In this document: piece by piece, positions 8,650-17,455 of the stretch
Numbering within the stretch: position 1 is the stretch's first letter
How the letters are laid out: each line of letters begins with the position of its first letter
Source of the DNA: Alphaproteobacteria bacterium
GTDB taxonomy: Bacteria; Pseudomonadota; Alphaproteobacteria; Rhizobiales; OSC116
NCBI GenBank assembly: GCA_002400495.2
Contig: NVQL02000082.1
Coordinates: 1 to 33,676, forward strand
Length of the DNA stretch: 33,676 nucleotides
Direction: 5' to 3'
Translations under genes and position numbers: made by a program
Notes under the pieces: model-generated
Told to the model about the DNA's origin: nothing
Database searches by the model: none
The model's input: the letters and a program-made list of their open reading frames with translations, nothing else

Positions 8650-9768
8650 TTTCGATAATTCTATATACCGCGCCAGATGATAATCCTCGTCACCAAATTG
8701 ATGATCAATCATCACCAAACGCTTGGCATAATGGCTAACCGGCATTTCCCATGTCATGCCAATACCGCCGTGTAGCTGTATGGCTTCTTCGGCGACTTTA
8801 TGCCCTGTTTCGCCAATGGTCAGTTTTGCAGCCGATAGATTTTTACCACGTATAACTGCGTCATCAGACAAGGTTGCGGCATTGATTACCGCTGATCTAG
8901 CTTGTTCAATCTCCAACACCAAATCAACCATGCGATGTTGCAACACTTGGAACTTGCCAATCGGCACGCCAAATTGGGTACGTAATTTCAAAAATTCCAG
9001 CGTTTGCAATTTCATCACTTCCATTATGCCCAAGCCTTCGGCCGATAAAGCCAAATGCGCATAACCCGCTAAAGTTTCGAGCAACGCAAACGCTGCTTCA
9101 CCTTCCGCAATCAACGCATTTGATGCGATCTTAACCTTAGATAAAATCACCTCGCCGGCGCGGCCACCATCGACATTGTTATAATCACGAATTGAAAGGC
9201 CATCCACACCCGCAGGCACCGCAAATAACGCCAAACCCGCCGTATCATCCACATCACCGCTCAACCGCGCCGAAACAATGATAACATCCGCAATCTGCGC
9301 GTGTGTAACCACTGACTTTACACCATCGAGCTCATAACCATCAGCATTTTTAGTCGCCTTGCTTGCCACATGAGCCAATTCATAATGGCTGGCCTCCTCT
9401 TCAAATCCTACCGCACCAATTTTTGCACCAGTCACAATGTCTTCAAGCATTGTAGCATGGTCTGCACCGCCCGCCACCAAAGCTTTACCCGCTAATAATG
9501 CGCCCAAAAATGGTTCTGGGCATAGAGCCTTGCCTAAAGCTTCAAACACCAAAGCAATGTCAAATCCTTCACCGCTAAACCCGCCTTCATCTTCGGTAAA
9601 TAACGCACCAATAATGCCCAATTCAGCAATTTCTTTCCAAATATTAGCATCATGCCCAGCATCGGAATAAGCAATCTCATTACGTTTAGTAATTTCATAT
9701 TTATCAGCCAAAAACCGTGTTAAAGTTTCGTCCAACATACGTCTGTCTTCATTCAATTTAAAATCCAT
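8641..9768 (-). CDS. Acyl-CoA dehydrogenase, small non-catalytic-type subunit (pair 1)
   Basis: Acyl-CoA dehydrogenase fold of 375 residues, resembling PimD and the small subunits of mycobacterial heteromeric FadE enzymes. The C-terminal helical domain has RTQFGVPIGKFQVLQHR and LHGGIGMTWE. The usual catalytic Glu on helix G (Glu254 of isovaleryl-CoA dehydrogenase) aligns without gaps to Ala237 in AGYAHLAL. The alternative MCAD-type YEGT glutamate is also absent. A strong AAGGAGG site precedes the ATG at 9768, only 14 nt after the next subunit gene. I infer a heteromer with the 9783-10976 product, which carries the base. It is the last gene of the ACAD operon and overlaps the convergent crotonase gene by 9 nt. 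Confidence 0.88.
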   Translation of the reverse strand: MDFKLNEDRRMLDETLTRFLADKYEITKRNEIAYSDAGHDANIWKEIAELGIIGALFTEDEGGFSGEGFDIALVFEALGKALCPEPFLGALLAGKALVAGGADHATMLEDIVTGAKIGAVGFEEEASHYELAHVASKATKNADGYELDGVKSVVTHAQIADVIIVSARLSGDVDDTAGLALFAVPAGVDGLSIRDYNNVDGGRAGEVILSKVKIASNALIAEGEAAFALLETLAGYAHLALSAEGLGIMEVMKLQTLEFLKLRTQFGVPIGKFQVLQHRMVDLVLEIEQARSAVINAATLSDDAVIRGKNLSAAKLTIGETGHKVAEEAIQLHGGIGMTWEMPVSHYAKRLVMIDHQFGDEDYHLARYIELSKSA

Positions 9769-9782
9769 AATCGCCTCCTTCC

Positions 9783-10976
9783 CTATAGCCCAAGCATCAT
9801 TTTAGATACAATATTGCGTTGAATCTCATTCGACCCACCGAAAATAGACAATTTCCGATGGTTGAAATAATCTTCCGCCGCATGCAGCGCCTCATCTGGC
9901 CCCACTTGCCCGTTAAAACCTTCATCCGCCGCCTCAGGAAAATAGGGTGCAGCATAAGCCCCCATCGCACGGCGCATTAGACTGGTTAATTCTTGATAAA
10001 TCACCGTGCCTTTAATTTTGAGCAAGCTGCTCTCAGCCCCAGGCGCACCGCCTGCCGCCACATCGGCCAATACACGCAAATTAGTGGTTTTCATATTCTC
10101 TAACGCAATTTCCACCCGCGCCACCCGCGCTGCAAAATATGGTTCATCCAGCAAAGGTTTGCCATGTTTTTTACGCTTTTGAGCCGCTTGTTTTAAATGC
10201 CCTAACAAAGCAATGCTACCACCAATACCCGCAATATTCGTCCGTTCATAAGTCAGCAGATATTTGGCATATGTCCAACCTATATTCTCCTCACCAACCA
10301 AATTCTCAATAGGCACTTTCACATCGGTAAAAAACACTTCATTCACCTCATGCCCGCCCTCAATGGTAATCACAGGCTTCACGTCAATGCCCGCTGTTTT
10401 CATGTCAATCAGCAAAAACGAAATACCCTCTTGGCATTTGCCTTCTTTAGATGTGCGCACAAGGCAAAAAATCATATCAGCATGTTGCGCCATGGTCGTC
10501 CACGCTTTTTGACCGTTGACAATATAATGATCACCCTCACGCACCGCAGATGTTTTAAGCGATGCCAAATCAGAGCCTGCACCAGGTTCAGAATACCCTT
10601 GGCACCACCAATCAGAACCATCCAAAATACGTGGTAACCAATATTTTTTCTGCGCGTCCGAGCCATATTTTATCAGCACAGGCGCTAACATACTCACCCC
10701 AAACGGCACAATGCGCGGCGCAAAAGCCAATTCACTTTCCAATTCAAATATGAATTTTTTAACTGGCGCCCAACCTGCGCCGCCATATTCCTTAGGCCAA
10801 TGATTGGCCAACCAACCGCGATCATTCAATAAAGCGTGCCATTCTTCCATTTCTGCTTTACTCGGCGCGCCGCCCAATTTCATTTTGGCCGACAATTCTG
10901 GCCGCAATTTTTCTTTTAAAAACGCCTGTACTTCGCCGCGAAACGCTTCTTCTTCGGCACTAAAATTTAAATCCAT
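9783..10976 (-). CDS. Acyl-CoA dehydrogenase, large catalytic-type subunit (pair 1)
   Basis: FAD-dependent acyl-CoA dehydrogenase of 397 residues, resembling PimC. The flavin/substrate motif CQGYSEPGAGSDLAS is near 125-139, and the C-terminus reads FGGSNEIQRNI. A Glu in LLTYERTNIAG (residue 244) aligns with the helix-G catalytic base of isovaleryl-CoA dehydrogenase, so this subunit should hold the active base for alpha,beta-dehydrogenation of acyl-CoA. The start is the ATG at 10976, with GGGG 6 nt upstream; a TTG one codon earlier also exists. The ribosome binding site overlaps the stop of the upstream small-subunit gene. Electrons would pass to an ETF not encoded here. Pairing with the 8641-9768 protein is inferred. 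Confidence 0.9.
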   Translation of the reverse strand: MDLNFSAEEEAFRGEVQAFLKEKLRPELSAKMKLGGAPSKAEMEEWHALLNDRGWLANHWPKEYGGAGWAPVKKFIFELESELAFAPRIVPFGVSMLAPVLIKYGSDAQKKYWLPRILDGSDWWCQGYSEPGAGSDLASLKTSAVREGDHYIVNGQKAWTTMAQHADMIFCLVRTSKEGKCQEGISFLLIDMKTAGIDVKPVITIEGGHEVNEVFFTDVKVPIENLVGEENIGWTYAKYLLTYERTNIAGIGGSIALLGHLKQAAQKRKKHGKPLLDEPYFAARVARVEIALENMKTTNLRVLADVAAGGAPGAESSLLKIKGTVIYQELTSLMRRAMGAYAAPYFPEAADEGFNGQVGPDEALHAAEDYFNHRKLSIFGGSNEIQRNIVSKMMLGL

Positions 10977-10987
10977 CAAAATCCCCT

Positions 10988-12118
10988 TTAAATATTTTGC
11001 TCACGCAGCAGCCAATCTATATGGCAGTTCGCGTCGCCCAAGAATTCGGCCAAAACCCGATCACGCTTCATAAACAAACCCAAATCCAATTCATCCGTCA
11101 TGCCAATGCCACCATGCATTTGCACCGCTTCTTCGGTTGCCAATCTACCCAATTTAGCAACTTTGGCTTTGGCCGCACGTGATAGCTTTTCGGCCGTCTC
11201 GGCATTTTCATCAATGGCGTTTAACGCCTGCGCCACCAAAGATGATGTTTGTTCTAACTCACAATATAAATGCGCCATACGATGTTGTAACGTCTGAAAC
11301 ACCCCAATCAGCACGCCAAATTGTTTGCGCGTATTTAGATATTCAACCGTGCGCGCCGCGCATTCTTTTGCCATGCCCAACTGCTCGGCGGCAACCACAA
11401 CGCGCGCCACACATAATGCTTTGGTCAAAGCCCTTTCGGCAAGCTCACCTTTAGCGATCAGTGCATTTTCGTTCAAGCGACAATTCTTTATATGAAAATT
11501 CGCATAATTACGATGATCCAGCAATCTTTGCGGCGCAAGATCACAACAAGATGTGCCAAAACAAGCTTCTAATGGGTCCAACCAAAACAAAGCCAATTCA
11601 CCTTCAAGCATAGCGCTCACAATCAGCCTATCCGCACCCATACCATCAGCAATAAAAGTCTTATCACCACTCAGCAAATAGCCATCACCATCACGCACCG
11701 CTTGGGTTTTAATTTGCTCTGGTCGATGTTTCACGCCTTCGTCTATCGCCAGCGCCACCACACATTCGCCCATGGCAATTTTCATGCCCCATTCGCTCAA
11801 CATTTCACCGCCAACTTCGCGCAATATAGTTACTGACAATATGGCGGTCGAAACAAACGGCATGGCAGTTAAATTCCGCCCCATCTGCTCGGCAATTAAA
11901 CCTGCTGCACGATAACCAAAATCGCTGCCACCATGTTCTTCAGGCAACACCAAACCCATCCAGCCCAAATCTGCCATTTGCTTATAGGCTGCAACGTCAT
12001 AGCCAAGTGGTTCATCAGCATCTCGCAATGCCCGAAACGCTGCCACATTTTGTTTTTTAGCCAAATAGCCTGTGGCGCTATCCAACAACATTTGATGATC
12101 TTCTATTAAAATTTCCAT
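10988..12118 (-). CDS. Acyl-CoA dehydrogenase, small non-catalytic-type subunit (pair 2)
   Basis: ACAD-fold protein of 376 residues from the ATG at 12118; an in-frame TTG two codons earlier overlaps the previous stop codon. RKQFGVLIGVFQTLQHR and MHGGIGMTDE in the C-terminal domain confirm the family. At the helix-G base position it has Ala238 (CVARVVVAAE) instead of Glu, matching the other small subunit. The flavin-proximal strand region is divergent (FIADGMGADR). It probably forms an alpha2beta2 enzyme with the product of the immediately upstream large-subunit gene. Known relatives act on steroid side chains, dicarboxyl-CoAs or other bulky acyl-CoAs; the actual substrate here is unknown. Confidence 0.88.
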   Translation of the reverse strand: MEILIEDHQMLLDSATGYLAKKQNVAAFRALRDADEPLGYDVAAYKQMADLGWMGLVLPEEHGGSDFGYRAAGLIAEQMGRNLTAMPFVSTAILSVTILREVGGEMLSEWGMKIAMGECVVALAIDEGVKHRPEQIKTQAVRDGDGYLLSGDKTFIADGMGADRLIVSAMLEGELALFWLDPLEACFGTSCCDLAPQRLLDHRNYANFHIKNCRLNENALIAKGELAERALTKALCVARVVVAAEQLGMAKECAARTVEYLNTRKQFGVLIGVFQTLQHRMAHLYCELEQTSSLVAQALNAIDENAETAEKLSRAAKAKVAKLGRLATEEAVQMHGGIGMTDELDLGLFMKRDRVLAEFLGDANCHIDWLLREQNI

Positions 12119-12120
12119 AT

Positions 12121-13299
12121 TCAACTCGGCATTTTTAAAATTGCTTTAGATAAAATCGACAACATAATTTCGGACGTACCGCCCTCAATTGAATTGCCTT
12201 TAGAGCGCAGCCATGCGCGCGGGGCTTGCGGCACTATATTGCCTGCATCCTCCCACGTTAAGGCATTTGCCCCACCGCTCGCCATAAGCAGACTTTGGCG
12301 GGTTTTGTTCAACTCTGTGCCCAAATATTTAAGCTCGGCCGAACGCGCCCCCAGCTGATTGCCTGCCCGCATATAGCCCTTGGTCATATCCATATGAGCA
12401 TCAAATGCCATCTCATCAACAATGAAATTGCCAATTTCAGCACGCAATATTGCATCATCCAATTGACCATCATCGTTAAGCCCAACCGCATCCCGCGCCG
12501 TGCCGCAAACATCATCGCCGCCAAATAACAAGTCGGAACTACCAATCATTTCACGCTCATGCGTCAGCAGATATTTAGCAATCGTCCAACCTTCGCCGCG
12601 CCCACCAATAATATTAGTTTTTGGCACCCGCACTTCATCAAAAAACGTCTCGCAAAATGGTGAAGAGCCTGAAATAAGTTTTATCGGCTTGGTGCTGACA
12701 CCTTTGCTTTTCATATCAAACAATAAAAACGAAATGCCTCTATGTTTGGGTGCATCTGGCTCGGTGCGCACCAAACAGAAAATCCAATCGGCTTGGTCAG
12801 CATAAGATGTCCAAACCTTTTGGCCTGAGACGATAAAATCATCGCCATCATCCACACCTTTGGTTTTTACAGAAGCCAAATCAGACCCAGCATCAGGCTC
12901 AGAATAACCTTGGCACCATCTAATCTCACCACGTGCGATTTGTGGCAAATATAAAAGCTTCTGTTGTTCACTGCCATATTTAAGCAATGCAGGCCCTAAC
13001 ATGCTGATGCCAAAACTTTGCAATGGCGAACGGGCATTTATATGCCCCAATTCTTCGGCCAATATTTTCTGTTCATCGCCGTTTAAACCGCCGCCACCAT
13101 AGGCTTTTGGCCACGCAGGCACAGTCCAACCTTTTGCTGCCATATCATTCAACCAACTATGCTGTGCATTATTAATAAACACAAAGTCACGCCCGCCCCA
13201 ACAAATTTCATCATCGGTAATTGGCATACGCATTTCAGGCGGGCAATGATCTGCCAGCCAAGTTTTCACTTCACTTCTAAATATTTCAACTTCGCTCAT
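12121..13299 (-). CDS. Acyl-CoA dehydrogenase, large catalytic-type subunit (pair 2)
   Basis: ACAD of 392 residues. CQGYSEPDAGSDLAS lies at 129-143, followed by GQKVWTSYADQAD, and the C-terminal segment is SIEGGTSEI. Glu248 in LLTHEREM aligns with the helix-G catalytic base, so this member is likely active while its partner lacks the base. The chosen ATG at 13299 (MSEVEIFRSEV) matches the family start; an upstream start at 13347 adds 16 residues and overlaps the preceding MDR gene. The gene precedes its presumed small subunit with a 2-nt gap. It belongs to the six-gene minus-strand operon that starts at 15626. Confidence 0.9.
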   Translation of the reverse strand: MSEVEIFRSEVKTWLADHCPPEMRMPITDDEICWGGRDFVFINNAQHSWLNDMAAKGWTVPAWPKAYGGGGLNGDEQKILAEELGHINARSPLQSFGISMLGPALLKYGSEQQKLLYLPQIARGEIRWCQGYSEPDAGSDLASVKTKGVDDGDDFIVSGQKVWTSYADQADWIFCLVRTEPDAPKHRGISFLLFDMKSKGVSTKPIKLISGSSPFCETFFDEVRVPKTNIIGGRGEGWTIAKYLLTHEREMIGSSDLLFGGDDVCGTARDAVGLNDDGQLDDAILRAEIGNFIVDEMAFDAHMDMTKGYMRAGNQLGARSAELKYLGTELNKTRQSLLMASGGANALTWEDAGNIVPQAPRAWLRSKGNSIEGGTSEIMLSILSKAILKMPS

Positions 13300-13321
13300 A
13301 TTGTCTTTCAATAATTCTCTC

Positions 13322-14374
13322 TTAATAGGTGATGATAATTTTACCATCAGTTCGTTTCGTCGCCGTGGCTAAGCCTGTTACAATGTCTTTTAATGGTAAC
13401 TTAGTTGCCACATCGGTACACCATTTTTTTGTCGCAAACCGCGTTTGCACTTGGGTAAATACTTTTACTTTTTCCTCATATGGCGTATCTCGCATCCAAT
13501 TGACCAGCCAAAAGCCTTCAATCTTTTTATTCATAAATATCATCTGCCCCATTTGCTCTATCTTTGGCGCTTCTGGGCTTAATTTGCCATAACCAACCCA
13601 ACGGGTAAACGCGGGCATAGCAGTAAAAATATCGGCCGAAATTTGGTCACAAACCGCATCCAACATCATGCGTGGTTTGAGCGACTTCATCACGCCTTGC
13701 ATATCCGCCGTAAAATCAGCATCAGATGTCACCAACACTTCTTCTGCACCCAAGTTTTTAAGATTATCTGCAACATCAGCCCGCCTAACTACCGCAATTG
13801 GCTTCAACCCCAAATCGCGCCCCAAACCGATCATCAGCTTACCCAATTGGCTAGAGGCCGCTGTGATAACAAAAGCATCACCTTTTTGCTGTTCATAATG
13901 CTGCACCACCAAATCAACCATCGCCACCGCAGTTAGCGGGTTTACAATCAGTGCCGCACCATCAATGTCACTCACCTCTGGTGCAAGTGGCACACATGTA
14001 TTTCCATTGGTCAAAGCATAATCTGCCCATGTACCGCTACCATCGAGCGAAACAGCAAACGCCACGCGCTGACCAAGCAAGCTTTTCGGCGCTTCATCAC
14101 CTAAAGCCACAACAGTGCCACAGCCTTCAAACCCCGCAGGCATATTTTTTCTCCGTGGCTGACCATATTCACCTTTAATAAAATGCAAATCAGACGGGTT
14201 GACCGATGAGGCAATCATTTTTACCAACACTTGTTTGCCTTGTGGCTTCGGCACAGCAATGGTTGCATCTTTCACATAATCTGCGGCATCATCAATAATC
14301 GGCCCTTCGGCTGTGCCTGAATATCCATCTTCAAGCTGTATCACCGCATGCATTTCACTAGCTATCTCTGTCAT
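13322..14374 (-). CDS. Zinc-free MDR resembling trans-2-enoyl-CoA reductase (MECR/Etr1 type)
   Basis: Medium-chain reductase of 350 residues. The segment SSVNPSDLHFIKGEYG (56-71) matches the MECR/Etr1 pattern, with Tyr70 where those enzymes place their catalytic Tyr. The Rossmann motif is AASSQLG (172-178), and VVRR (about 195-198) could bind the 2'-phosphate of NADPH. It may reduce enoyl-CoA, for example to remove a conjugated double bond, or act on another enone. The ATG at 14374 has AGGAAT just upstream and lies 7 nt after the ACAD stop; a longer open frame to 14548 overlaps that ACAD and adds 58 atypical residues. It is co-transcribed with the ACAD genes. Activity is inferred from family resemblance. 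Confidence 0.82.
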   Translation of the reverse strand: MTEIASEMHAVIQLEDGYSGTAEGPIIDDAADYVKDATIAVPKPQGKQVLVKMIASSVNPSDLHFIKGEYGQPRRKNMPAGFEGCGTVVALGDEAPKSLLGQRVAFAVSLDGSGTWADYALTNGNTCVPLAPEVSDIDGAALIVNPLTAVAMVDLVVQHYEQQKGDAFVITAASSQLGKLMIGLGRDLGLKPIAVVRRADVADNLKNLGAEEVLVTSDADFTADMQGVMKSLKPRMMLDAVCDQISADIFTAMPAFTRWVGYGKLSPEAPKIEQMGQMIFMNKKIEGFWLVNWMRDTPYEEKVKVFTQVQTRFATKKWCTDVATKLPLKDIVTGLATATKRTDGKIIITY

Positions 14375-14381
14375 ATTATTC

Positions 14382-15626
14382 CTACCATTTCTCTTGCGAA
14401 TGTTTTCTAAGTTCAGCCCGTGCAACTTGCATACGATGCACCGCATCTGGCCCATCGGCCAAACGCAAAGTGCGCAAATGTGTCCATTGCAATGCCAACA
14501 TTGTGTCTTGCGAAACGCCTTGGCCACCAAACATTTGTATCGCTTCATCCGTCACTTTAAGTGCCACGCGCGGTGCCACAACTTTAATCTGGCTAATCCA
14601 CGGCGCAGCGGCGCGCGCATTGCCTTGATCCACCATCCAAGCTGCTTTCAAACATAACAACCGCGCTTGCTCAATTTCCATGCGGCATTCAGCAATAATA
14701 TCATAATTTGCACCCAATTTGATGACAGGCTTACCAAATGCCTCGCGCTCCATACCGCGCTTACACATCAGTTCTAGCGCCATTTCGGCTTGCCCAATTG
14801 CACGCATACAATGGTGAATCCGCCCAGGCCCTAAACGGCCTTGGCTAATTTCAAACCCGCGACCTTCGCCCAATAGTAAATTCTCGGCAGGCACGCGTAC
14901 ATTTTCAAATTTTATATGCAAATGCCCGTGCGGTGCATCATCATGTCCAAACACTTGCATCGGGCGCAGCTTTGTAATGCCCGCGCTTTCAGCATCCACC
15001 ACAATCATTGAATGGCGCTGATGTTTGGGCGCATCATCACCCCCAGTTTTGACCATCACAATATAAACCTTGCAGCGCGGGTCACCCGCACCAGATGACC
15101 ACCATTTTTCGCCATTCAGAATATAATCATCACCATCACGCACACATGTCATGGCGATATTGGTCGCGTCAGATGAGGCCACATCAGGCTCCGTCATCAA
15201 ATATGCCGATCTAATTTCGCCATTTAGTAAAGGCTGCAACCACTGTTTTTTATGCGTCTCATTGCCATAACGCTCCAACACTTCCATATTACCAGTGTCA
15301 GGCGCAGAGCAATTAAACATCTCCGCAGCCAACATACATTTGCCCATTTCTTCGGCCAAATACGCATATTCTACGGTCGATAAGCCATAACCACGTTCCG
15401 AATCAGTCAGCCAAAAATTCCACAGGCCAGCTTTTTTTGCTTTGGTTTTTAGGGTCTGTAATATCTCTGTTTGCCGCGCGGTGTGCGTCCATCTATCGCC
15501 AACATTGGTTTCGGCGTAAAATTCATCATTCAACGGCGCTATGTCATCCCGCACCATATTGGCCACTTGCGCCACCAAATCTTGCACCCGCTCGGTCATA
15601 CCCAGAGCCATTACATTGCCATTCAT
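14382..15626 (-). CDS. ACAD10/11-type acyl-CoA dehydrogenase
   Basis: Acyl-CoA dehydrogenase of 414 residues that resembles the dehydrogenase half of mammalian ACAD10/ACAD11 rather than MCAD. Visible signatures are FNCSAPDTGNMEVLERYG (104-121), MTEPDVASSDATNI (144-157), GEKWWSSGAGDPRCK, RLGPGRIHHCMR (264-275) and the C-terminal RLADGPDAVH. In those proteins the dehydrogenase is fused to a kinase; here the matching kinase is a separate gene at 18108. The ATG at 15626 has GAAGGAA upstream, and the open frame extending to 15728 runs through the operator. First gene of the large minus-strand ACAD operon under site 3. Expected chemistry is acyl-CoA dehydrogenation, or processing of phosphorylated 4-hydroxyacyl-CoA. 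Confidence 0.9.
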   Translation of the reverse strand: MNGNVMALGMTERVQDLVAQVANMVRDDIAPLNDEFYAETNVGDRWTHTARQTEILQTLKTKAKKAGLWNFWLTDSERGYGLSTVEYAYLAEEMGKCMLAAEMFNCSAPDTGNMEVLERYGNETHKKQWLQPLLNGEIRSAYLMTEPDVASSDATNIAMTCVRDGDDYILNGEKWWSSGAGDPRCKVYIVMVKTGGDDAPKHQRHSMIVVDAESAGITKLRPMQVFGHDDAPHGHLHIKFENVRVPAENLLLGEGRGFEISQGRLGPGRIHHCMRAIGQAEMALELMCKRGMEREAFGKPVIKLGANYDIIAECRMEIEQARLLCLKAAWMVDQGNARAAAPWISQIKVVAPRVALKVTDEAIQMFGGQGVSQDTMLALQWTHLRTLRLADGPDAVHRMQVARAELRKHSQEKW

Positions 15627-15681
15627 AATAAATTCCTTCAGCTTGCTAATTCGTCGCTTATTCATAAAATTTCGAAATTGC

Positions 15682-15728
15682 TTTACACAGCATGGCTTAA
15701 TCAAGCATACTACGGAGTATGTTGTCAA
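15682..15728. promoter_or_regulatory. Operator site 3 in a divergent promoter region
   Basis: The palindrome GCATACT-ACGG-AGTATGT lies at 15705-15722 between the ACAD operon (minus) and the maoC operon (plus). A perfect minus-strand -35 box TTGACA (15723-15728) abuts it, placing the palindrome in the spacer. On the plus strand TTTACA (15682-15687) and CATACT (15706-15711) are 18 bp apart, with the latter in the left arm. The location suits simultaneous repression of both operons, including the tetR gene at the end of the plus-strand unit. Confidence 0.78.
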
Positions 15729-15752
15729 CCAGATCTATCAAGGAAATTAACG

Positions 15753-16211
15753 GTGAATAAAAGCATTTCACTACCTCAATTAGAAAATCAAAACGGCCAA
15801 CATGTCGGCACGTCTGATTGGATTGATGTCAACCAAACTATGATAGATGAATTTGCCGAAGTGACTCATGATAAACAATATATTCACATCGACCCGATCC
15901 GCGCCGCAAAAACCCCATTTGGCGGCACAATAGCACACGGGTTTCTAACCCTGTCATTATCATCCAAAATGTCAAAATGCCTACCAAAAATTGAAAACAG
16001 CATTATGACGGTTAATTATGGCCTCGAAAAACTGCGCTTCATTGCACCTGTGCCATCGGGCTCAAAAATACGCGGTCATTTTAAACAACTAAAACTAGAA
16101 ACAAAATCAGCCAATCAACGCCTCATTCATTATGAGCTGACCATCGAGATCGAAAACCACCCAAAACCCGCCCTCATTGCAGAATTAATCACCATGATCG
16201 CACTTGCATAA
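15753..16211 (+). CDS. MaoC-family (R)-specific enoyl-CoA hydratase
   Basis: Hotdog-fold hydratase 2 of 152 residues. The catalytic Asp40-x4-His45 motif (HDKQYIHIDP) is followed by FGGTIAHGFLTLSL, the standard MaoC/PhaJ signature. It reversibly hydrates trans-2-enoyl-CoA to the (R)-3-hydroxyacyl-CoA, giving a stereochemical alternative to the crotonase domain of the fused enzyme. The start is a GTG at 15753, preceded by AAGGAAA; the open frame extends to 15471 but that part runs through the divergent promoter and the 5' end of the ACAD gene. First gene of the plus-strand operon maoC-thiolase-phosphatase-kinase-tetR under site 3. Confidence 0.92.
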   Translation: MNKSISLPQLENQNGQHVGTSDWIDVNQTMIDEFAEVTHDKQYIHIDPIRAAKTPFGGTIAHGFLTLSLSSKMSKCLPKIENSIMTVNYGLEKLRFIAPVPSGSKIRGHFKQLKLETKSANQRLIHYELTIEIENHPKPALIAELITMIALA

Positions 16212-16237
16212 CCTTCTATCACATAAGGAAACAACCC

Positions 16238-17443
16238 ATGAGCCAAGACATCGTAATCGTCTCCACCGCCCGCACACCCATTGGCAAAGCCTATCGTGGC
16301 GCGTTTAACGACACTGCTGCTCAAACTTTGGCAGGCCATGCCATCGAGCATGCCGTTGCCCGCGCGGGCATTGATGGTGCAGAAATTGAAGATGTGGTTA
16401 TGGGCGCTGCCCTACAACAAGGCGCAACAGGCGGCAACATCGCCCGCCAAGCTGCCTTACGCGCAGGCTTGCCAACGTCAGTATCAGGCATGTCGCTCGA
16501 TCGCCAATGCGCATCTGGCCTGATGGCCATTGCAGTTGCTGCAGGGCGTATATCGGCAGGCGAAGTAGACATTGCCATTGGCGGCGGTGTTGAATCAGTA
16601 TCCTTGGTGCAAAATGAAAAAATGAACATGTTCCGAGCCGCCGACCCTTGGCTCAAACAAAACAAGCCCGCCATCTATATGAGCATGCTAGAAACCGCCG
16701 AAATTGTCGCGGAACGCTATGGCATCAGCCGTGATGCACAAGATGAATATGCCTACCAGTCACAAATGCGCACAGCAAAAGCCCAAGCCGATGGCCGTTT
16801 AGATGCCGAAATTGTACCTATCACTGTCAATATGAAGGTGCAAGACCGCGAAACCAAACAAATCAGCGACCAAGAAATCACCCTCAGCAAAGACCAAGGC
16901 AACCGAGCCTCAACCACGGTAGAAAGCCTGAATGGCCTGAAGCTAGTATTCAACGATGGCTTAAAGATAAAACAAGGCAAATATATCACCGCAGGAAATG
17001 CCTCGCAATTATCCGACGGCGCATCAGCTTGCGTATTGATGACCGCCAAAATGGCCGAGCAACGCGGCTTAAAACCCCTAGGCTATTTCCGCGGCATATC
17101 CGTAGCAGGTTGTGAGCCAGATGAGATGGGCATTGGGCCAATTTTGGCTGTGCCAAAGCTACTCGCCAAACACGGCCTAACCATTGATGACATCGGCATA
17201 TGGGAGCTAAACGAAGCTTTTGCCAGTCAAGCCCTTTATTGCCGCGATCATTTAGGCATCGACCCCGCTAAATTTAACGTCAATGGCGGCGCAATCTCCA
17301 TCGGCCATCCATACGGCATGTCAGGCGCGCGCATGGCTGGCCATGTGATGATAGAAGGCAAACGCCAAGGCGTAAAATATGGCGTTGTCACCATGTGTGT
17401 CGGCGGCGGCATGGGTGCAGCAGGCTTGTTTGAAATGGCATAG
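16238..17443 (+). CDS. Acetyl-CoA acyltransferase (thiolase)
   Basis: Thiolase of 401 residues with all catalytic elements: acyl-accepting Cys91 in [12 protein letters not shown] (325-328), His357 in [11 protein letters not shown] and Cys387 in MCVGGGMG. It cleaves 3-oxoacyl-CoA with CoA to acetyl-CoA plus a shortened acyl-CoA, the last step of the cycle built by the surrounding ACAD, hydratase and dehydrogenase genes. AAGGAA precedes the ATG at 16238, 26 nt after maoC. A degradative thiolase is favoured over the biosynthetic PhaA type by context; the sequence alone does not settle chain-length preference. Confidence 0.95.
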   Translation: MSQDIVIVSTARTPIGKAYRGAFNDTAAQTLAGHAIEHAVARAGIDGAEIEDVVMGAALQQGATGGNIARQAALRAGLPTSVSGMSLDRQCASGLMAIAVAAGRISAGEVDIAIGGGVESVSLVQNEKMNMFRAADPWLKQNKPAIYMSMLETAEIVAERYGISRDAQDEYAYQSQMRTAKAQADGRLDAEIVPITVNMKVQDRETKQISDQEITLSKDQGNRASTTVESLNGLKLVFNDGLKIKQGKYITAGNASQLSDGASACVLMTAKMAEQRGLKPLGYFRGISVAGCEPDEMGIGPILAVPKLLAKHGLTIDDIGIWELNEAFASQALYCRDHLGIDPAKFNVNGGAISIGHPYGMSGARMAGHVMIEGKRQGVKYGVVTMCVGGGMGAAGLFEMA

Positions 17444-17455
17444 ACAGGAGCATTT

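Noticed and set aside
15471..15752. N-terminal extension of the MaoC open frame
   Set aside because: It runs antisense through the ACAD gene start and through operator site 3; GTG 15753 with AAGGAAA gives the normal MaoC length.
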